From Alkalilacustris brevis (GTDB taxonomy: Bacteria > Pseudomonadota > Alphaproteobacteria > Rhodobacterales > Rhodobacteraceae), in the NCBI RefSeq assembly GCF_003350345.1, contig NZ_QNVJ01000009.1:51091-115090 (forward strand): 64,000 nt of DNA, given 5' to 3'. This document shows positions 7,592 to 16,222 of the stretch, piece by piece. Both the position numbers and the translations under genes were made by a program. Below the pieces are notes generated by a model that was not told where the DNA came from, did not search any database, and saw only the letters and a program-made list of their open reading frames with translations. Numbering within the stretch: position 1 is the first letter of the stretch; every line of letters begins with the position of its first letter.

Positions 7592-9415
7592 TCAGCCTTC
7601 CATGCGCTCCAGTTCGTCGATCATGTCCGAGATCATGTTCAACCCCTTGTCCCAGAAGGCCGGGTCCGAAGCATCGAGTCCGAAGGGCGCAAGCAGCTCC
7701 TTGTGATGTTTCGATCCCCCCGCGCGCAGCATCTCGAAGTATTTTTCCTGAAAGCCCGCGCCGCTTTCCTCGTAGACCGCATAAAGGGCGTTCACCAGCC
7801 CGTCGCCGAAGGCATAGGCATAGACATAGAAGGGCGAATGCACGAAATGCGGGATATAGGCCCAGAAGCTTTCATACCCGTCCATGAAGTTGAACACCGG
7901 ACCGAGGCTTTCGGCCTGCACGCTCATCCACAGCGCGTTGATGTCGTCGGGCGTCAATTCGCCTTCCCGCCGCGCGGCATGCAGCTTGCACTCGAAATCG
8001 TAAAACGCGATCTGGCGCACCACGGTGTTGATCATGTCCTCGACCTTGCCGGCCAGCAGGGTCTTGCGCTCGGCATCGGATTTCGCATTGGCCAGCAGCC
8101 GGCGGAAGGTCAGCATCTCGCCGAACACGCTGGCGGTTTCAGCCAGCGTCAGCGGGGTGGAGCTGAGCAACTCGCCCTGTCCTGCGGCCAGCACCTGATG
8201 CACGCCGTGGCCCAGCTCATGCGCCAGCGTCATCACGTCGCGCGGTTTGCCCATGTAGTTTAGCATGATGTAGGGGTGCACCTCGGTCACCGTGGGGTGG
8301 GCGAAGGCGCCCGGCGCCTTGCCGGGCTTGACGCCCGCGTCGATCCAGCCGCGTTCGAAAAAGGGCGTGGCGATCTCGGCCAACTTCGGGTCGAACTCGG
8401 CATAGGCGTTCATCACCGTTTCGCGCGCCTCGTCCCACTGGATGGTGCGCGGCGGCTCGATCGGCAGCGGCGCGTTGCGGTCCCAGACTTCCAGCTTCTC
8501 CAGCCCCATCCAGCGCGCCTTGAGCGCATAGTAGCGGTGCGAAAGCTTTGGATAGGCGGCGACCACCGCATCGCGTAACGCCTGCACCACCTCGGGTTCG
8601 ACATGGTTGGCGATGTGGCGCGCGGTCTGCGGTGTGGGCATCGTGCGCCAGCGGTCCTCGATCTCCTTTTCCTTGGCCAGCGTGTTGTGGACACGGGCGA
8701 AAAGGCGGATATTGGCGCCGAACACCCGCGCCAGCGCCTGCGCGCCGGCTTCGCGGCGGTCGCGCATGGGGTCGGTCAGCAGATTGAGCGTGGCTTCCAG
8801 GCCGAATGGCTCTTCCTCGCCGTCGATGTCGAATTCCAGCCCCGCCATGGTCTCGTCGAAGAGCCGGTTCCAGGCCGCCGCGCCCACGGTGGACTGATCG
8901 TGCAGGAATTTCTCCAACTCGTCCGACAGCTGATAAGGCCGCATCGCGCGCATCCGGTCAAAGATGGGCTTGTAACGTGCCAGATCGGCACTGGCGTCGA
9001 AATGCTCCGCGAGCACCTCGTCGGGGAGGCGGTTCACCTCAAGCTGGAAGAACACCAGGGGCGTGGTGTAACCCGTGATCCTGTCCTGCATGTCGGCCAT
9101 GAACTTGGCGCGCGCGGCATCAGTGGTGTTCTGGTAATAGCGCAGCCCGGCATAGGACATCAGCCGCCCCAGCAGTGTCTCGATCGCCTCGTAACGGCGC
9201 ACGCAGTCCAGCATCCCCGCGGCATCGAGCGTGGCAAGCCGGCCTTCGTAATCGGCAGCGAAGGCGGCGCAATCGGCTTCGGCCCGTTGCAGATCCTGCG
9301 CGATCTGCGGCGCGTCCGGCGCAGGGTAGAGATCGCTCAGATCCCAATCGGGCAGGTCGCCATAGGCGCCACCGCGGCGCTCGGCATCGAAGACGGGGCG
9401 GGGAAGCATGGGCAT
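7592..9415 (-). CDS. M3-family oligoendopeptidase (PepF-like)
   Basis: A 607-residue cytoplasmic zinc peptidase. The catalytic HELGH motif is residues 399-403, preceded by MTLAHELGHG and followed downstream by the third-ligand block SVFGEMLTFRR. The N-terminal helical domain starts with LPDWDLSDLYPAPDAP, typical of PepF. The family trims peptides of about 6-20 residues. I chose the ATG at 9413-9415 because AGGAAGGA lies just upstream. A longer frame to 9556 would add 47 residues of low-similarity, arginine-rich sequence. The 298 bases upstream to the next gene hold only a short CCCTGC/GCAGGG hairpin (9549-9563). Confidence 0.9.
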   Translation of the reverse strand: MPMLPRPVFDAERRGGAYGDLPDWDLSDLYPAPDAPQIAQDLQRAEADCAAFAADYEGRLATLDAAGMLDCVRRYEAIETLLGRLMSYAGLRYYQNTTDAARAKFMADMQDRITGYTTPLVFFQLEVNRLPDEVLAEHFDASADLARYKPIFDRMRAMRPYQLSDELEKFLHDQSTVGAAAWNRLFDETMAGLEFDIDGEEEPFGLEATLNLLTDPMRDRREAGAQALARVFGANIRLFARVHNTLAKEKEIEDRWRTMPTPQTARHIANHVEPEVVQALRDAVVAAYPKLSHRYYALKARWMGLEKLEVWDRNAPLPIEPPRTIQWDEARETVMNAYAEFDPKLAEIATPFFERGWIDAGVKPGKAPGAFAHPTVTEVHPYIMLNYMGKPRDVMTLAHELGHGVHQVLAAGQGELLSSTPLTLAETASVFGEMLTFRRLLANAKSDAERKTLLAGKVEDMINTVVRQIAFYDFECKLHAARREGELTPDDINALWMSVQAESLGPVFNFMDGYESFWAYIPHFVHSPFYVYAYAFGDGLVNALYAVYEESGAGFQEKYFEMLRAGGSKHHKELLAPFGLDASDPAFWDKGLNMISDMIDELERMEG

Positions 9416-9713
9416 GCGCGGTCCTTCCTGAATGTGGTGTTGTCTCACATATGCCCCGCGCGGGGGGCGAGGCAAGGCATTGCCGGGTTTCCCGTGGCGC
9501 CCGGTTTCAGAGCTGGCTGCCGGATAAGCCCCGAAGCCGCTTTTTCGCCCCTGCAAAGCAGGGAAATTGTTTCATACTGCGCCAGTCAGGCCTTGGCCCG
9601 GGCGGCTGGAGTATGTCGCGTTCAATCGAACTTGCGTCGAGCTTCGAACAGAGGGCATGCGCCCGCCCGAAGGGCGCGTGGATGCGCCCGCCGGATGATA
9701 ACCGGCATGCGCC

Positions 9714-9929
9714 TCAGGTCAGGAATATTCCGGCCACCACCATGATGAGCCCCAGCGCCGAAACCGCCAGCGCGCCGAGGTTGATCGCCACGGCCCGTTG
9801 CAACCGTGCGCGCAATTCGTCATCGCCCAGCCCGGCGCTGCGGGCTTTCAGCGCATAGACGACACACCAGCCCAGCCCGGCCACGCCGCAAAGCGTCAGC
9901 AACGCCCCTGCCCAGATCAGCCATTCCAT
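9714..9929 (-). CDS. Small two-helix membrane protein, unknown function
   Basis: A 71-residue protein with two hydrophobic segments (about residues 4-26 and 48-70). A short charged loop, KARSAGLGDDELRARLQRA, separates them. The regular amphipathic loop and balanced codon use argue that it is a real gene. No catalytic or ligand-binding motif is visible. It stands alone between the M3 peptidase and the GapR gene. Confidence 0.6.
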   Translation of the reverse strand: MEWLIWAGALLTLCGVAGLGWCVVYALKARSAGLGDDELRARLQRAVAINLGALAVSALGLIMVVAGIFLT

Positions 9930-10109
9930 CGCTTGCCGCGTCCTTCATCCGCCTTCTGCCCGTCCGGGCAGGTATCCATCTTGTGCCCGTCCGGGCACGG
10001 ACCTAATCCAGCCCACCCCCGCTGACAAGCGCAAGCCTGCCAAAGCGGCCTTGAACAGCCCCTCCGGGCCGAGTAGCAGAAGCAAAACCCTATCACACGA
10101 GAGGCCCAG

Positions 10110-10370
10110 ATGAGCGACCCCGTCAGCGACGCCGCCTATAACGTGACCGCCGAGGAACTGCGCCAGTTCATCGAGCGTTACGAATCCCTCGAAGCCGAAA
10201 AGAAAGACATCGCCGACCAGCAGAAGGAAGTCATGGCCGAGGCCAAGGGGCGCGGCTATGACACCAAGGTCATGCGCAAGGTGATCGCGCTGCGCAAACG
10301 CCAGCCCGACGAGATTGCCGAGGAAGAGGCCGTGCTGGAAATGTACAAGAGCGCCCTGGGCATGAGCTGA
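10110..10370 (+). CDS. gapR: GapR-family DNA-binding protein (DUF2312)
   Basis: An 86-residue protein. The core ELRQFIERYESLEAEKKD, then a long charged coiled-coil helix, then GRGYDTKVMRKVIALRKR is the DUF2312 signature over its full length. The Caulobacter homologue GapR is a nucleoid-associated protein that clamps overtwisted, AT-rich DNA ahead of polymerases and stimulates topoisomerases. It is nearly restricted to Alphaproteobacteria, so it helps place the organism. A GAGAGG ribosome site precedes the ATG by six bases. The basic residues of the KVMRKVIALRKR helix are the likely DNA contacts. Confidence 0.92.
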   Translation: MSDPVSDAAYNVTAEELRQFIERYESLEAEKKDIADQQKEVMAEAKGRGYDTKVMRKVIALRKRQPDEIAEEEAVLEMYKSALGMS

Positions 10371-10427
10371 GCGCGCCGGTCGGGGCAGAGGCAGCGCAGG
10401 GGCAGGGGCAGGGGCCTGGCGCGGGCT

Positions 10428-11303
10428 TCAGCCCAGGAAGGTCACGCCTTCGGTCCCTGCGATGACCGCGCAATCCGCCTCGTAGGCTTCGCTCAGCGCG
10501 GTGACATGCTCTTCCGACCAGCCGGGCAGGTCCAGTTCGACCTCAAGCTCGTCTTCGTGGGCGAACTTGTCGAGAAAGGCGGCGACGATGCGCTGCCGCT
10601 GCCCGGCCGTCACCGGCGGGTTGGCGTCCAGGTATGCCTTCAGCCGTTTCTCGCCCTCGGGGCGCATCAGCCCGTGCAGCCGGTCATGCTCGCCCGTCAG
10701 GGGCGGCGCATCGGCCTCGAGCCCCGCCACCGCCTGCATCACCTCGGGCCAGATCAGGGGCGTGTCCTCGTCACACCAGACGGTCAGCGGGATTCCCGGA
10801 TTGGCCTCGCGCAGCCGCGCCACCAGATCCGACCAGCGCAGCTGCATCGGATCGGTGCCTTGCATCATGCCTTCATAGGTCTCGGCACCGACCCGCGCAC
10901 GCACCGCGGGCAGGAAGGCAGCCGGATTGCGAATGCCCAGGAAGAAGGCGCAGTCCGCCTCGGGAAACAGCCGTGCGAAAAGTGGCGTCTTGCGCGCCGC
11001 GCGCGGATAGATCAGGCCGTTGCCGAACACCGCATTGGTTGCGCCAAGAAAGGTCTCGCTCGACAGGACGATCCGTCGGGGCGCGTCATGGTCGGTGATC
11101 GCATCGAGAAGCGTCTGCTGCATCTCCGGCGGGGCATCCGCGCCCTGAAGGTTGCGCAGCGTCTCGCCCAGGATCGGGCGATAGCGCCCCGGCGCGGGCA
11201 CGATGATCCCCTCGCCGGCCAGCCGGTCATGGTTCTTGCGCAGCGATCTGACAAGCTGGTCCTCGTCGGTGCACAAGGCCCCCATGTGAAACGCCAGTTG
11301 CAT
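10428..11303 (-). CDS. Conserved hypothetical protein, possibly sulfotransferase-like fold
   Basis: A 291-residue soluble protein of a kind often seen in Rhodobacterales. It starts MQLAFHMGALCTDEDQLVRSLRKN and contains VLSSETFLGATNAVF, FFLGIRNPAAFLPAVRAR and a long acidic C-terminal helix region (KFAHEDELEVELDLPGWSE). The overall order (short N-terminal strand, target-recognition segment, RNPAAFLP-like loop) resembles divergent sulfotransferase-fold proteins, but no clear PAPS-binding loop is visible, so I do not assign a reaction. It is convergent with the gapR gene and upstream of tRNA-Thr. A second, clearer sulfotransferase-like gene lies at 40667-41272. Confidence 0.6.
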   Translation of the reverse strand: MQLAFHMGALCTDEDQLVRSLRKNHDRLAGEGIIVPAPGRYRPILGETLRNLQGADAPPEMQQTLLDAITDHDAPRRIVLSSETFLGATNAVFGNGLIYPRAARKTPLFARLFPEADCAFFLGIRNPAAFLPAVRARVGAETYEGMMQGTDPMQLRWSDLVARLREANPGIPLTVWCDEDTPLIWPEVMQAVAGLEADAPPLTGEHDRLHGLMRPEGEKRLKAYLDANPPVTAGQRQRIVAAFLDKFAHEDELEVELDLPGWSEEHVTALSEAYEADCAVIAGTEGVTFLG

Positions 11304-11538
11304 CCGTATCGTCCCCCGCTGCGCGAGGTCGTCCCGCCCCGCCTGCTACGCAGCCTAAGCCCTTGCCCCCGCGCGGGCAACCCGGCCCGCGCCACCAAGC
11401 CCCCGCGCGGGCAATCCGGTCCGCGACGCCGCACCGCTTGTCCGTCTTGACGGTGAAGGGCGAACGCGGATAAGGGAGGGCGTTCTTCGCGCACGGCCTG
11501 TCGGCCCCCTTCGGCCAGACCGGCCCGGCCCGCGAACT

Positions 11539-11614
11539 GCCGGATTAGCTCAGCTGGTAGAGCAGCGGTTTTGTAAACCGAAGGTCGGGGGTTCGAGTCC
11601 CTCATCCGGCACCA
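11539..11614 (+). tRNA. tRNA-Thr (anticodon TGT)
   Basis: The acceptor stem GCCGGAT pairs with ATCCGGC. The D-arm is GCTC/GAGC, the anticodon loop is TTTGTAA giving anticodon TGT, and the T-arm loop is TTCGAGT. The 3' CCA is encoded. The 76-base length is standard. Confidence 0.97.
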
Positions 11615-11792
11615 TTCCTGCGCCCTTGGCCGCGCGCGCCTGTCCAACGCCTTGCACCGCCCCCGCCCGCCGCCTAGAGTTGTTTGGCAATTGCGATGCC
11701 GCGGCGTGCCGGCCGGCCTGCCACAAGGCAGGTATCCGCCGCGCGGGATCGTACAGAGGCAAGGCCGGATCGCACAGGCAGGACAAGGCAGC

Positions 11793-12998
11793 ATGAGTGG
11801 CAAGACAACGCCCGAACAGACATCGCCCGCGCGCCTGACCTTCGGCGAGAAATTCCGCCTGCAGACCTGGCTGATGGGGATCATCGCCTTCGGCATCATG
11901 CTCTACATGCTGATGCAGGCGAAGTTCGTGCTGATCTCGCTGGCCATCGCGATAATCCTGTTCAGCCTTACGGCCGATGCGATCAACTCGATCGCGCGGA
12001 TGCGGATCGGCTCCTTCCGGGTGACGAACTGGCTGGCCAGCGTGTTCGCGGTGCTTCTGATCTCGTCGCTGCTGCTGGCGCTTTCGGCGCTGGTGCTGTC
12101 GCAGCTCAACACGGTGCTCAGCACCACGGTCAATTATGCCGAGCAGGCGCAGTTCGCGATCGCCGAGCTGTTCAGCTTCATGGGCGAGGATGTCGAACAG
12201 GCGGTCCTTGCCACCGTGCGCTCGATCGAGATCACCGGCTATCTGCGCACCGCGGCGGGGCAGGCGGGCAACCTGCTTTCGGCGGTGGTGCTGATCATCC
12301 TGTTCGTGGCTTTCCTGTTCGCCGAACGGGTGTGGTTCTCGACCAAGCTGGTCAACCTTCTGGGCGACTCGCGCCAGGCCGACCGGGTGGGGCGGATCAT
12401 CGGCTCGATCGTGCGCAACGTGAACTACTACCTGCTGGTCAAGACCTTCGTGAGCGCGGTGACGGGCCTGATGGTCTTTTTCGTCTGCTCGCTCTTTTCG
12501 CTCGAGTTTGCCGGGGCGATGGGCATACTGACCTTCATGCTCAACTATATTCCCAACCTCGGGTCGATCATCGCCACGGTGGTGGTGGCGCTGGTGGCCT
12601 TCGTGCAGGAGGCCGATCCGTCGCTGGCGCTGCTGGTCTTTGTCTCGGTGGGGGTGCTGCAATTTCTGGTCGGCAACGTGATCGACCCGATGCTGATGGG
12701 CCGTGCGCTGCGGCTGTCCTCGTTCGGGATCATCATTTCGCTGGCATTCTGGGGGCTGGTCTGGGGCGTGCCAGGTATGTTCCTGGCGGTGCCGATCATG
12801 GTGGGGTTGATGATCGTCTGCTCGCACATCCCGCAACTGCGGCCGGTGGCGATCCTGCTTTCGCGCGAGGGGCTGCCCGAGACCGAAATGTTCGTCCCGC
12901 AGGAGCCCGAGCCACCGCAGAACATTTCCGCGCCGCGGCAGAGGGCGCCCCGCGCGCCCGATGCTGCGGGCGACACGGGGGGCGATACCCGCGCCTGA
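11793..12998 (+). CDS. AI-2E/YhhQ-type (PerM, TqsA) family membrane transporter
   Basis: A 401-residue polytopic protein of the AI-2 exporter (AI-2E) superfamily. It has two N-terminal transmembrane helices (about residues 25-65), a third at about 75-100, then a large amphipathic region and four or five helices. The family-typical block GILTFMLNYIPNLGSIIATV and a later GRALRLSSFGIIISLAFWGLVWGVPGMFLAVP support the call. Family members export small molecules or act as Na+/H+ antiporters; the substrate here is unknown. The ATG at 11793 is favoured by AGGACAAGG upstream, and an extended frame to 11652 overlaps the tRNA flank. The 3' end runs into a perfect 30-base palindrome. Confidence 0.88.
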   Translation: MSGKTTPEQTSPARLTFGEKFRLQTWLMGIIAFGIMLYMLMQAKFVLISLAIAIILFSLTADAINSIARMRIGSFRVTNWLASVFAVLLISSLLLALSALVLSQLNTVLSTTVNYAEQAQFAIAELFSFMGEDVEQAVLATVRSIEITGYLRTAAGQAGNLLSAVVLIILFVAFLFAERVWFSTKLVNLLGDSRQADRVGRIIGSIVRNVNYYLLVKTFVSAVTGLMVFFVCSLFSLEFAGAMGILTFMLNYIPNLGSIIATVVVALVAFVQEADPSLALLVFVSVGVLQFLVGNVIDPMLMGRALRLSSFGIIISLAFWGLVWGVPGMFLAVPIMVGLMIVCSHIPQLRPVAILLSREGLPETEMFVPQEPEPPQNISAPRQRAPRAPDAAGDTGGDTRA

Positions 12999-13020
12999 GC
13001 CGCGCGCGCGGCTCAGGCGC
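12991..13020 (+). terminator. Perfect 30-base palindrome overlapping the stop codon of the AI-2E-family gene
   Basis: GCGCCTGAGCCGCGC is followed directly by its exact reverse complement. The left arm contains the last sense codon and the TGA stop (12996-12998). It can form a 13-bp stem with a GCGC loop. No clear U-tract follows, so it may stop transcription with Rho or protect the mRNA end. Confidence 0.6.
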
Positions 13021-13039
13021 TTGACGCTGCCGCCGTGCC

Positions 13040-14002
13040 ATGCAGCATGTGCCCATGAACCAGCCCGGCCAGCCTCCCCAACCCGAATTGCCCGCCTCGA
13101 TCGACGCCGTTGCCGGGATGCTCGCCGCGCAGGGCTATGTCAGCGACCGCGCGCTTGCCACTGTGGTCTTTCTGGCGCTGCGTCTGGGCCGGCCGCTGTT
13201 TCTGGAAGGCGAGGCCGGCACCGGCAAGACCGAGATCGCCAAGACCATCGCCGCCGCGCTGGGCCGGCGGCTGATCCGTCTGCAATGCTACGAGGGGCTC
13301 GATTCGGCCAGCGCCGTCTATGAATGGAACTTCGCCGAGCAGATGATCGCCATCCGCACCGCCGAAGCTGCGGGCGGCGCCGACCGCGACAGCCTGCGCA
13401 AGGAACTCTTCAGCGAGGAATTCCTGATCTCGCGCCCCCTGCTCGAAGCGATGCGTCCGCAACCCGGCGGCCCCCCGGTTCTGCTGATCGACGAGGTCGA
13501 TCGCACCGACGAGCCGTTCGAGGCCTTCCTGCTCGAGGCGCTCTCCGATTTCCAGGTGACGATTCCCGAGCTTGGCCCCGAACAAAGCCCGGTGCGCGCG
13601 CCGGCGCCGCCGATCGTCATCCTGACCTCGAACCGCACCCGCGAAGTGCATGACGCGCTCAAGCGGCGCTGCCTGTATCACTGGGTCGATTACCCCGATT
13701 TCGAACGCGAGATGGCGATCCTGCGCGCCCGCGTGCCCGAGGCGCCCATGCGGCTTTCGCGCGAGGTGGTGGCCTTCGTGCAGCGGCTGCGCGACGAGGA
13801 CCTGTTCAAGAAACCCGGCGTCGCCGAAAGCATCGACTGGGCGAAATGCCTGCTGGCGCTGGATTCCGTCGCGCTCAGCCCTGAGGTGATCGCCGACACG
13901 CTGGGCGCGGTGCTCAAGTATCAGGATGACCTCCGCAGGCTGGAAGGCCCCGAGGCCGCGCGCCTGCTGGACGCGGTGCGGCGCGATCTGGACGGGGCGT
14001 GA
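13040..14002 (+). CDS. MoxR/CoxD-type AAA+ ATPase
   Basis: A 320-residue MoxR-family ATPase. Walker A is GEAGTGKT at residues 57-64, Walker B is LLIDEVD at 148-154, and sensor 1 lies in VILTSNRTREVHDALKRRC. CoxD-type MoxR proteins act with a VWA partner to insert the sulfur/copper or Mo-containing cofactor into molybdenum hydroxylases such as aerobic CO dehydrogenase. The partner CoxE-like gene lies downstream at 14744. Two starts are possible, ATG 13040 and ATG 13055; neither has a strong ribosome site. The two genes are normally adjacent, but here a 233-base hairpin-rich gap and an unrelated gene separate them. Confidence 0.88.
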   Translation: MQHVPMNQPGQPPQPELPASIDAVAGMLAAQGYVSDRALATVVFLALRLGRPLFLEGEAGTGKTEIAKTIAAALGRRLIRLQCYEGLDSASAVYEWNFAEQMIAIRTAEAAGGADRDSLRKELFSEEFLISRPLLEAMRPQPGGPPVLLIDEVDRTDEPFEAFLLEALSDFQVTIPELGPEQSPVRAPAPPIVILTSNRTREVHDALKRRCLYHWVDYPDFEREMAILRARVPEAPMRLSREVVAFVQRLRDEDLFKKPGVAESIDWAKCLLALDSVALSPEVIADTLGAVLKYQDDLRRLEGPEAARLLDAVRRDLDGA

Positions 14003-14010
14003 GAATGCCG

Positions 14011-14032
14011 CTTCTTCTTGGCCCAAATATCC
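14011..14032 (-). repeat. GGATATTT intergenic repeat, GAAGAAG type, copy 4
   Basis: Read on the minus strand it gives GGATATTTGGG then CCAAGAAGAAG. It lies eight bases after the moxR stop. Unlike the other copies it points against the gene it follows. Confidence 0.6.
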
Positions 14033-14088
14033 ATTCGACCGCGCGGCCGGGTGCAAGGTCAGGTGTTGCTCGTGATCTGTTTCATTCC

Positions 14089-14142
14089 GCCCGGGCCGCA
14101 AGCGGCCCGGGCATGCGCCCGCCCGCCCCACAGGCGGGCGCA
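14089..14142. terminator. Two consecutive strong hairpins after moxR
   Basis: The first is GCCCGGGCCGC at 14089-14099, pairing with GCGGCCCGGGC at 14102-14112. The second is TGCGCCCGCC at 14114-14123, pairing with GGCGGGCGCA at 14133-14142. Both are perfect. Together they would separate moxR transcription from the downstream genes or cap its mRNA. Confidence 0.6.
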
Positions 14143-14235
14143 TTCGCGCCCACCTCGGGCGGTCGCATGCCCTCGGTTCGGGGCGAAAAGATTTCGACTG
14201 CACGCGGCGCGCTGTAACAGCAGGGAGGTGCTGTG

Positions 14236-14751
14236 ATGCGGTTCCTAGGTGAAGAGGCCATATCCGCCCCAACACGGACAACCGCACGCTCCGTCCTCAG
14301 CGTTAGCGGCGTGCTCGCAATGATCCTCATGGGCTGGATCAATCTTGATGAGTTCGCAGCCTTCGGGGTGACAATTCAAGGAGAGCGCGTCGAGTCAGTG
14401 GTCAGCGCTGTGTTGCTGTTTCTGGTCGTTTCGCATGTCATCCAGTGGCGCGGGGATTACCTGAGCTATCGCGGCTGGAATGTGATCGGCCGACAGCCCG
14501 CGTCGATGAGGTCTATTGAAGGCACCAAGGAGCAGACGAAGCTTGATGCGATAGCAGAGGACAGCAGAGAAGTCGCCGAAAAAGACGCCGTGACGAAGGC
14601 AGGTCTGGTGCAGATGCAAAGTTATCTGGACCGCATGAGACGCGAAATGACGGCTTTTGCGAGCTTCGCCTGGTTCTACGTCTGGATCTGGTATCTTGCC
14701 TTTCCGCTGGTCGCTGCGGTTGGCGTGCTGGTCTGGTGGCTTTATGCCTGA
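14236..14751 (+). CDS. Unknown membrane protein inserted between moxR and the coxE-like gene
   Basis: A 171-residue protein with two hydrophobic segments near the N-terminus (about residues 17-35 and 55-72). A cytoplasmic-looking charged helix follows (MRSIEGTKEQTKLDAIAEDSREVAEK, about 95-120), and a C-terminal Trp/Tyr-rich pair of membrane segments (FASFAWFYVWIWYLAFPLV). I recognise no family. The ATG at 14236 has GGGAGG seven bases upstream and is preferred over GTG 14233. Its composition is visibly less GC-rich than the flanking cox-type genes, with more A/T in third positions. The stop overlaps the coxE-like start by eight bases, so it is now coupled to that gene. It looks like a later insertion in the cluster. 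Confidence 0.7.
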   Translation: MRFLGEEAISAPTRTTARSVLSVSGVLAMILMGWINLDEFAAFGVTIQGERVESVVSAVLLFLVVSHVIQWRGDYLSYRGWNVIGRQPASMRSIEGTKEQTKLDAIAEDSREVAEKDAVTKAGLVQMQSYLDRMRREMTAFASFAWFYVWIWYLAFPLVAAVGVLVWWLYA

Positions 14752-16021
14752 CCAAGTCACGCCCGACCTGCCCGAAGAGGGCAGGCTTATGGCGAACATC
14801 GCCCATTTTGCCCGCGCCCTGCGCCGGGCCGGGCTGGGGGTGGGGCCGGACCGGGTGCAAAAGGCGGTCGAGGCGGTGGCGCTGGCGGGGTTCACGGCGC
14901 GGGCCGATTTCTACTGGGTGCTGCACGCCTGCTTCGTCTCGCGGCCCGAGGAGCGTGAAACCTTCGATCAGGTGTTCGGGATGTTCTGGCGTGACCCGCG
15001 CTTTCTGGAGCAGATGATGCCGCCCGGGCCGCCAGCAATGCACGGGCCGCAGGAGCGGGCCGCCGCCCGTCCCGCCGAGCGCCGCGCCGCCGAGGCGCTG
15101 CTGGGCAACCTGCCGCCCGCGGCGGCGGGCGAGGAAGAGTTGGAACTGGAAATCGAGGCCGATGCCAGCGGCACGACCTCGGGGCAGGAGCGATTGCGCC
15201 GGCTGGATTTCGCGGCGATGAGCGCGCGGGAGTTGGCCGAGGCGCGCGCGGCCCTCGCGCGCCTGACGCTGCCGGTGCGGCCCTTGCCCTCGCGGCGCCT
15301 TGCGCCCGATCCGCTGGGCCGCCGCGCCGACTGGAGCCGCACCCTGCGTCTGGCGATGCGCCGCGGCGGCGAGGTTGCGCGGCTGGAGAGGCGCAAACCT
15401 CGCCCCCGCTGGCCCGACCTGGTGGTGCTGTGCGATATCTCCGGCTCCATGTCGGCCTATAGCCGGGTGATCCTGCATTTCCTGCATGTGCTGAGCAACC
15501 GCGCCGTGCGCGCGGGCAGCAAGCGCACCGGCTGGCGGCGGGTGCACGGCTTCACCTTCGGCACAAGGCTGACCAACATCACCCGGCACATGCGCGCGCG
15601 CGATGTCGATGCCGCGCTGGCCGCCGCCGGGGCCGAGGTGCAGGACTGGGAAGGCGGCACCAGGATCGGGGCCTGCCTGCGCAGCTTCAACCGCGACTGG
15701 TCGCGCAGGGTGCTGGGGCCGGGGGCGGTGGTGATCCTGATCACCGACGGGCTGGAACGCGACCCGCCCGCGCGCCTGGCCGCCGAGATGGAGCGGCTGC
15801 ACCTGTCGGCGCGGCGCGTGATCTGGGTCAACCCGCTTCTGCGCTGGGAGGGCTTCGCCCCGCGCGCCGCCGGTATTCGCGCGATGCTGCCGCATGTGGA
15901 CAGCTTCCGCGCCGGCCATAACATCGATTCGCTGGCGGCGCTGGCCGGGGTGATCGCCAGCAGCCGCGACACGGGCGAGAAACCGCGCCTGATGCGACTG
16001 CTTGCAGGGAAAGGTAGCTGA
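14744..16021 (+). CDS. CoxE-like VWA-domain protein
   Basis: A 425-residue protein. The N-terminal two thirds are helical and charged (LELEIEADASGT near residue 130). The C-terminal VWA domain has a MIDAS motif DISGS at 231-235 in LVVLCDISGSMSAYSR, plus GGTRIG and ITDGLERD as the other metal-contact loops. CoxE proteins pair with CoxD-type MoxR ATPases in maturation of molybdenum hydroxylases. The ATG at 14744 overlaps the upstream gene's stop by eight bases. The extended repeat copy at 16029 begins eight bases after its stop. The order moxR - (insert) - coxE - xdhC - molybdopterin-binding gene is the cox accessory layout. Confidence 0.88.
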   Translation: MPDQVTPDLPEEGRLMANIAHFARALRRAGLGVGPDRVQKAVEAVALAGFTARADFYWVLHACFVSRPEERETFDQVFGMFWRDPRFLEQMMPPGPPAMHGPQERAAARPAERRAAEALLGNLPPAAAGEEELELEIEADASGTTSGQERLRRLDFAAMSARELAEARAALARLTLPVRPLPSRRLAPDPLGRRADWSRTLRLAMRRGGEVARLERRKPRPRWPDLVVLCDISGSMSAYSRVILHFLHVLSNRAVRAGSKRTGWRRVHGFTFGTRLTNITRHMRARDVDAALAAAGAEVQDWEGGTRIGACLRSFNRDWSRRVLGPGAVVILITDGLERDPPARLAAEMERLHLSARRVIWVNPLLRWEGFAPRAAGIRAMLPHVDSFRAGHNIDSLAALAGVIASSRDTGEKPRLMRLLAGKGS

Positions 16022-16028
16022 CGGCGCG

Positions 16029-16085
16029 CCGGGGGGCTGTCTGCCCCCCGGACCCCCCGAGGATATTTCTTTCACAGTGAAGGGG
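16029..16085 (+). repeat. GGATATTT intergenic repeat, extended 57-bp form, copy 5
   Basis: This is the inverted duplicate of 6321-6377 with only two mismatches. It contains the GCCCCCCGG/CCGGGGGGC hairpin arm, then GGATATTTCTT, then TCACAGTGAAGGGG. It follows the coxE-like stop directly and is oriented with that gene. Confidence 0.8.
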
Positions 16086-16222
16086 CGGTCCGGGCCGGGC
16101 GGATAAGCTGGCCGATGCGCGGGCGGCGAGCCGGCAAGCCGGGAAGGGGTTGCCGCGGGCTGCATTTGGCTTTCTTCTGTGCAAAGGGTGGCTGCCGGTG
16201 GGTGACGGGAGAAGGGGACGCA

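Noticed and set aside
9549..9563. CCCTGC-AAA-GCAGGG as a terminator for the small membrane gene at 9714
   Set aside because: The loop is short and no U-tract follows on the minus strand; it lies 150 bases beyond the stop.
11550..12836. Minus-strand frame ending in GLEPPTFGLQNRC
   Set aside because: The ending is a translation of tRNA-Thr, a known annotation artefact, and the rest is antisense to the AI-2E-family transporter.
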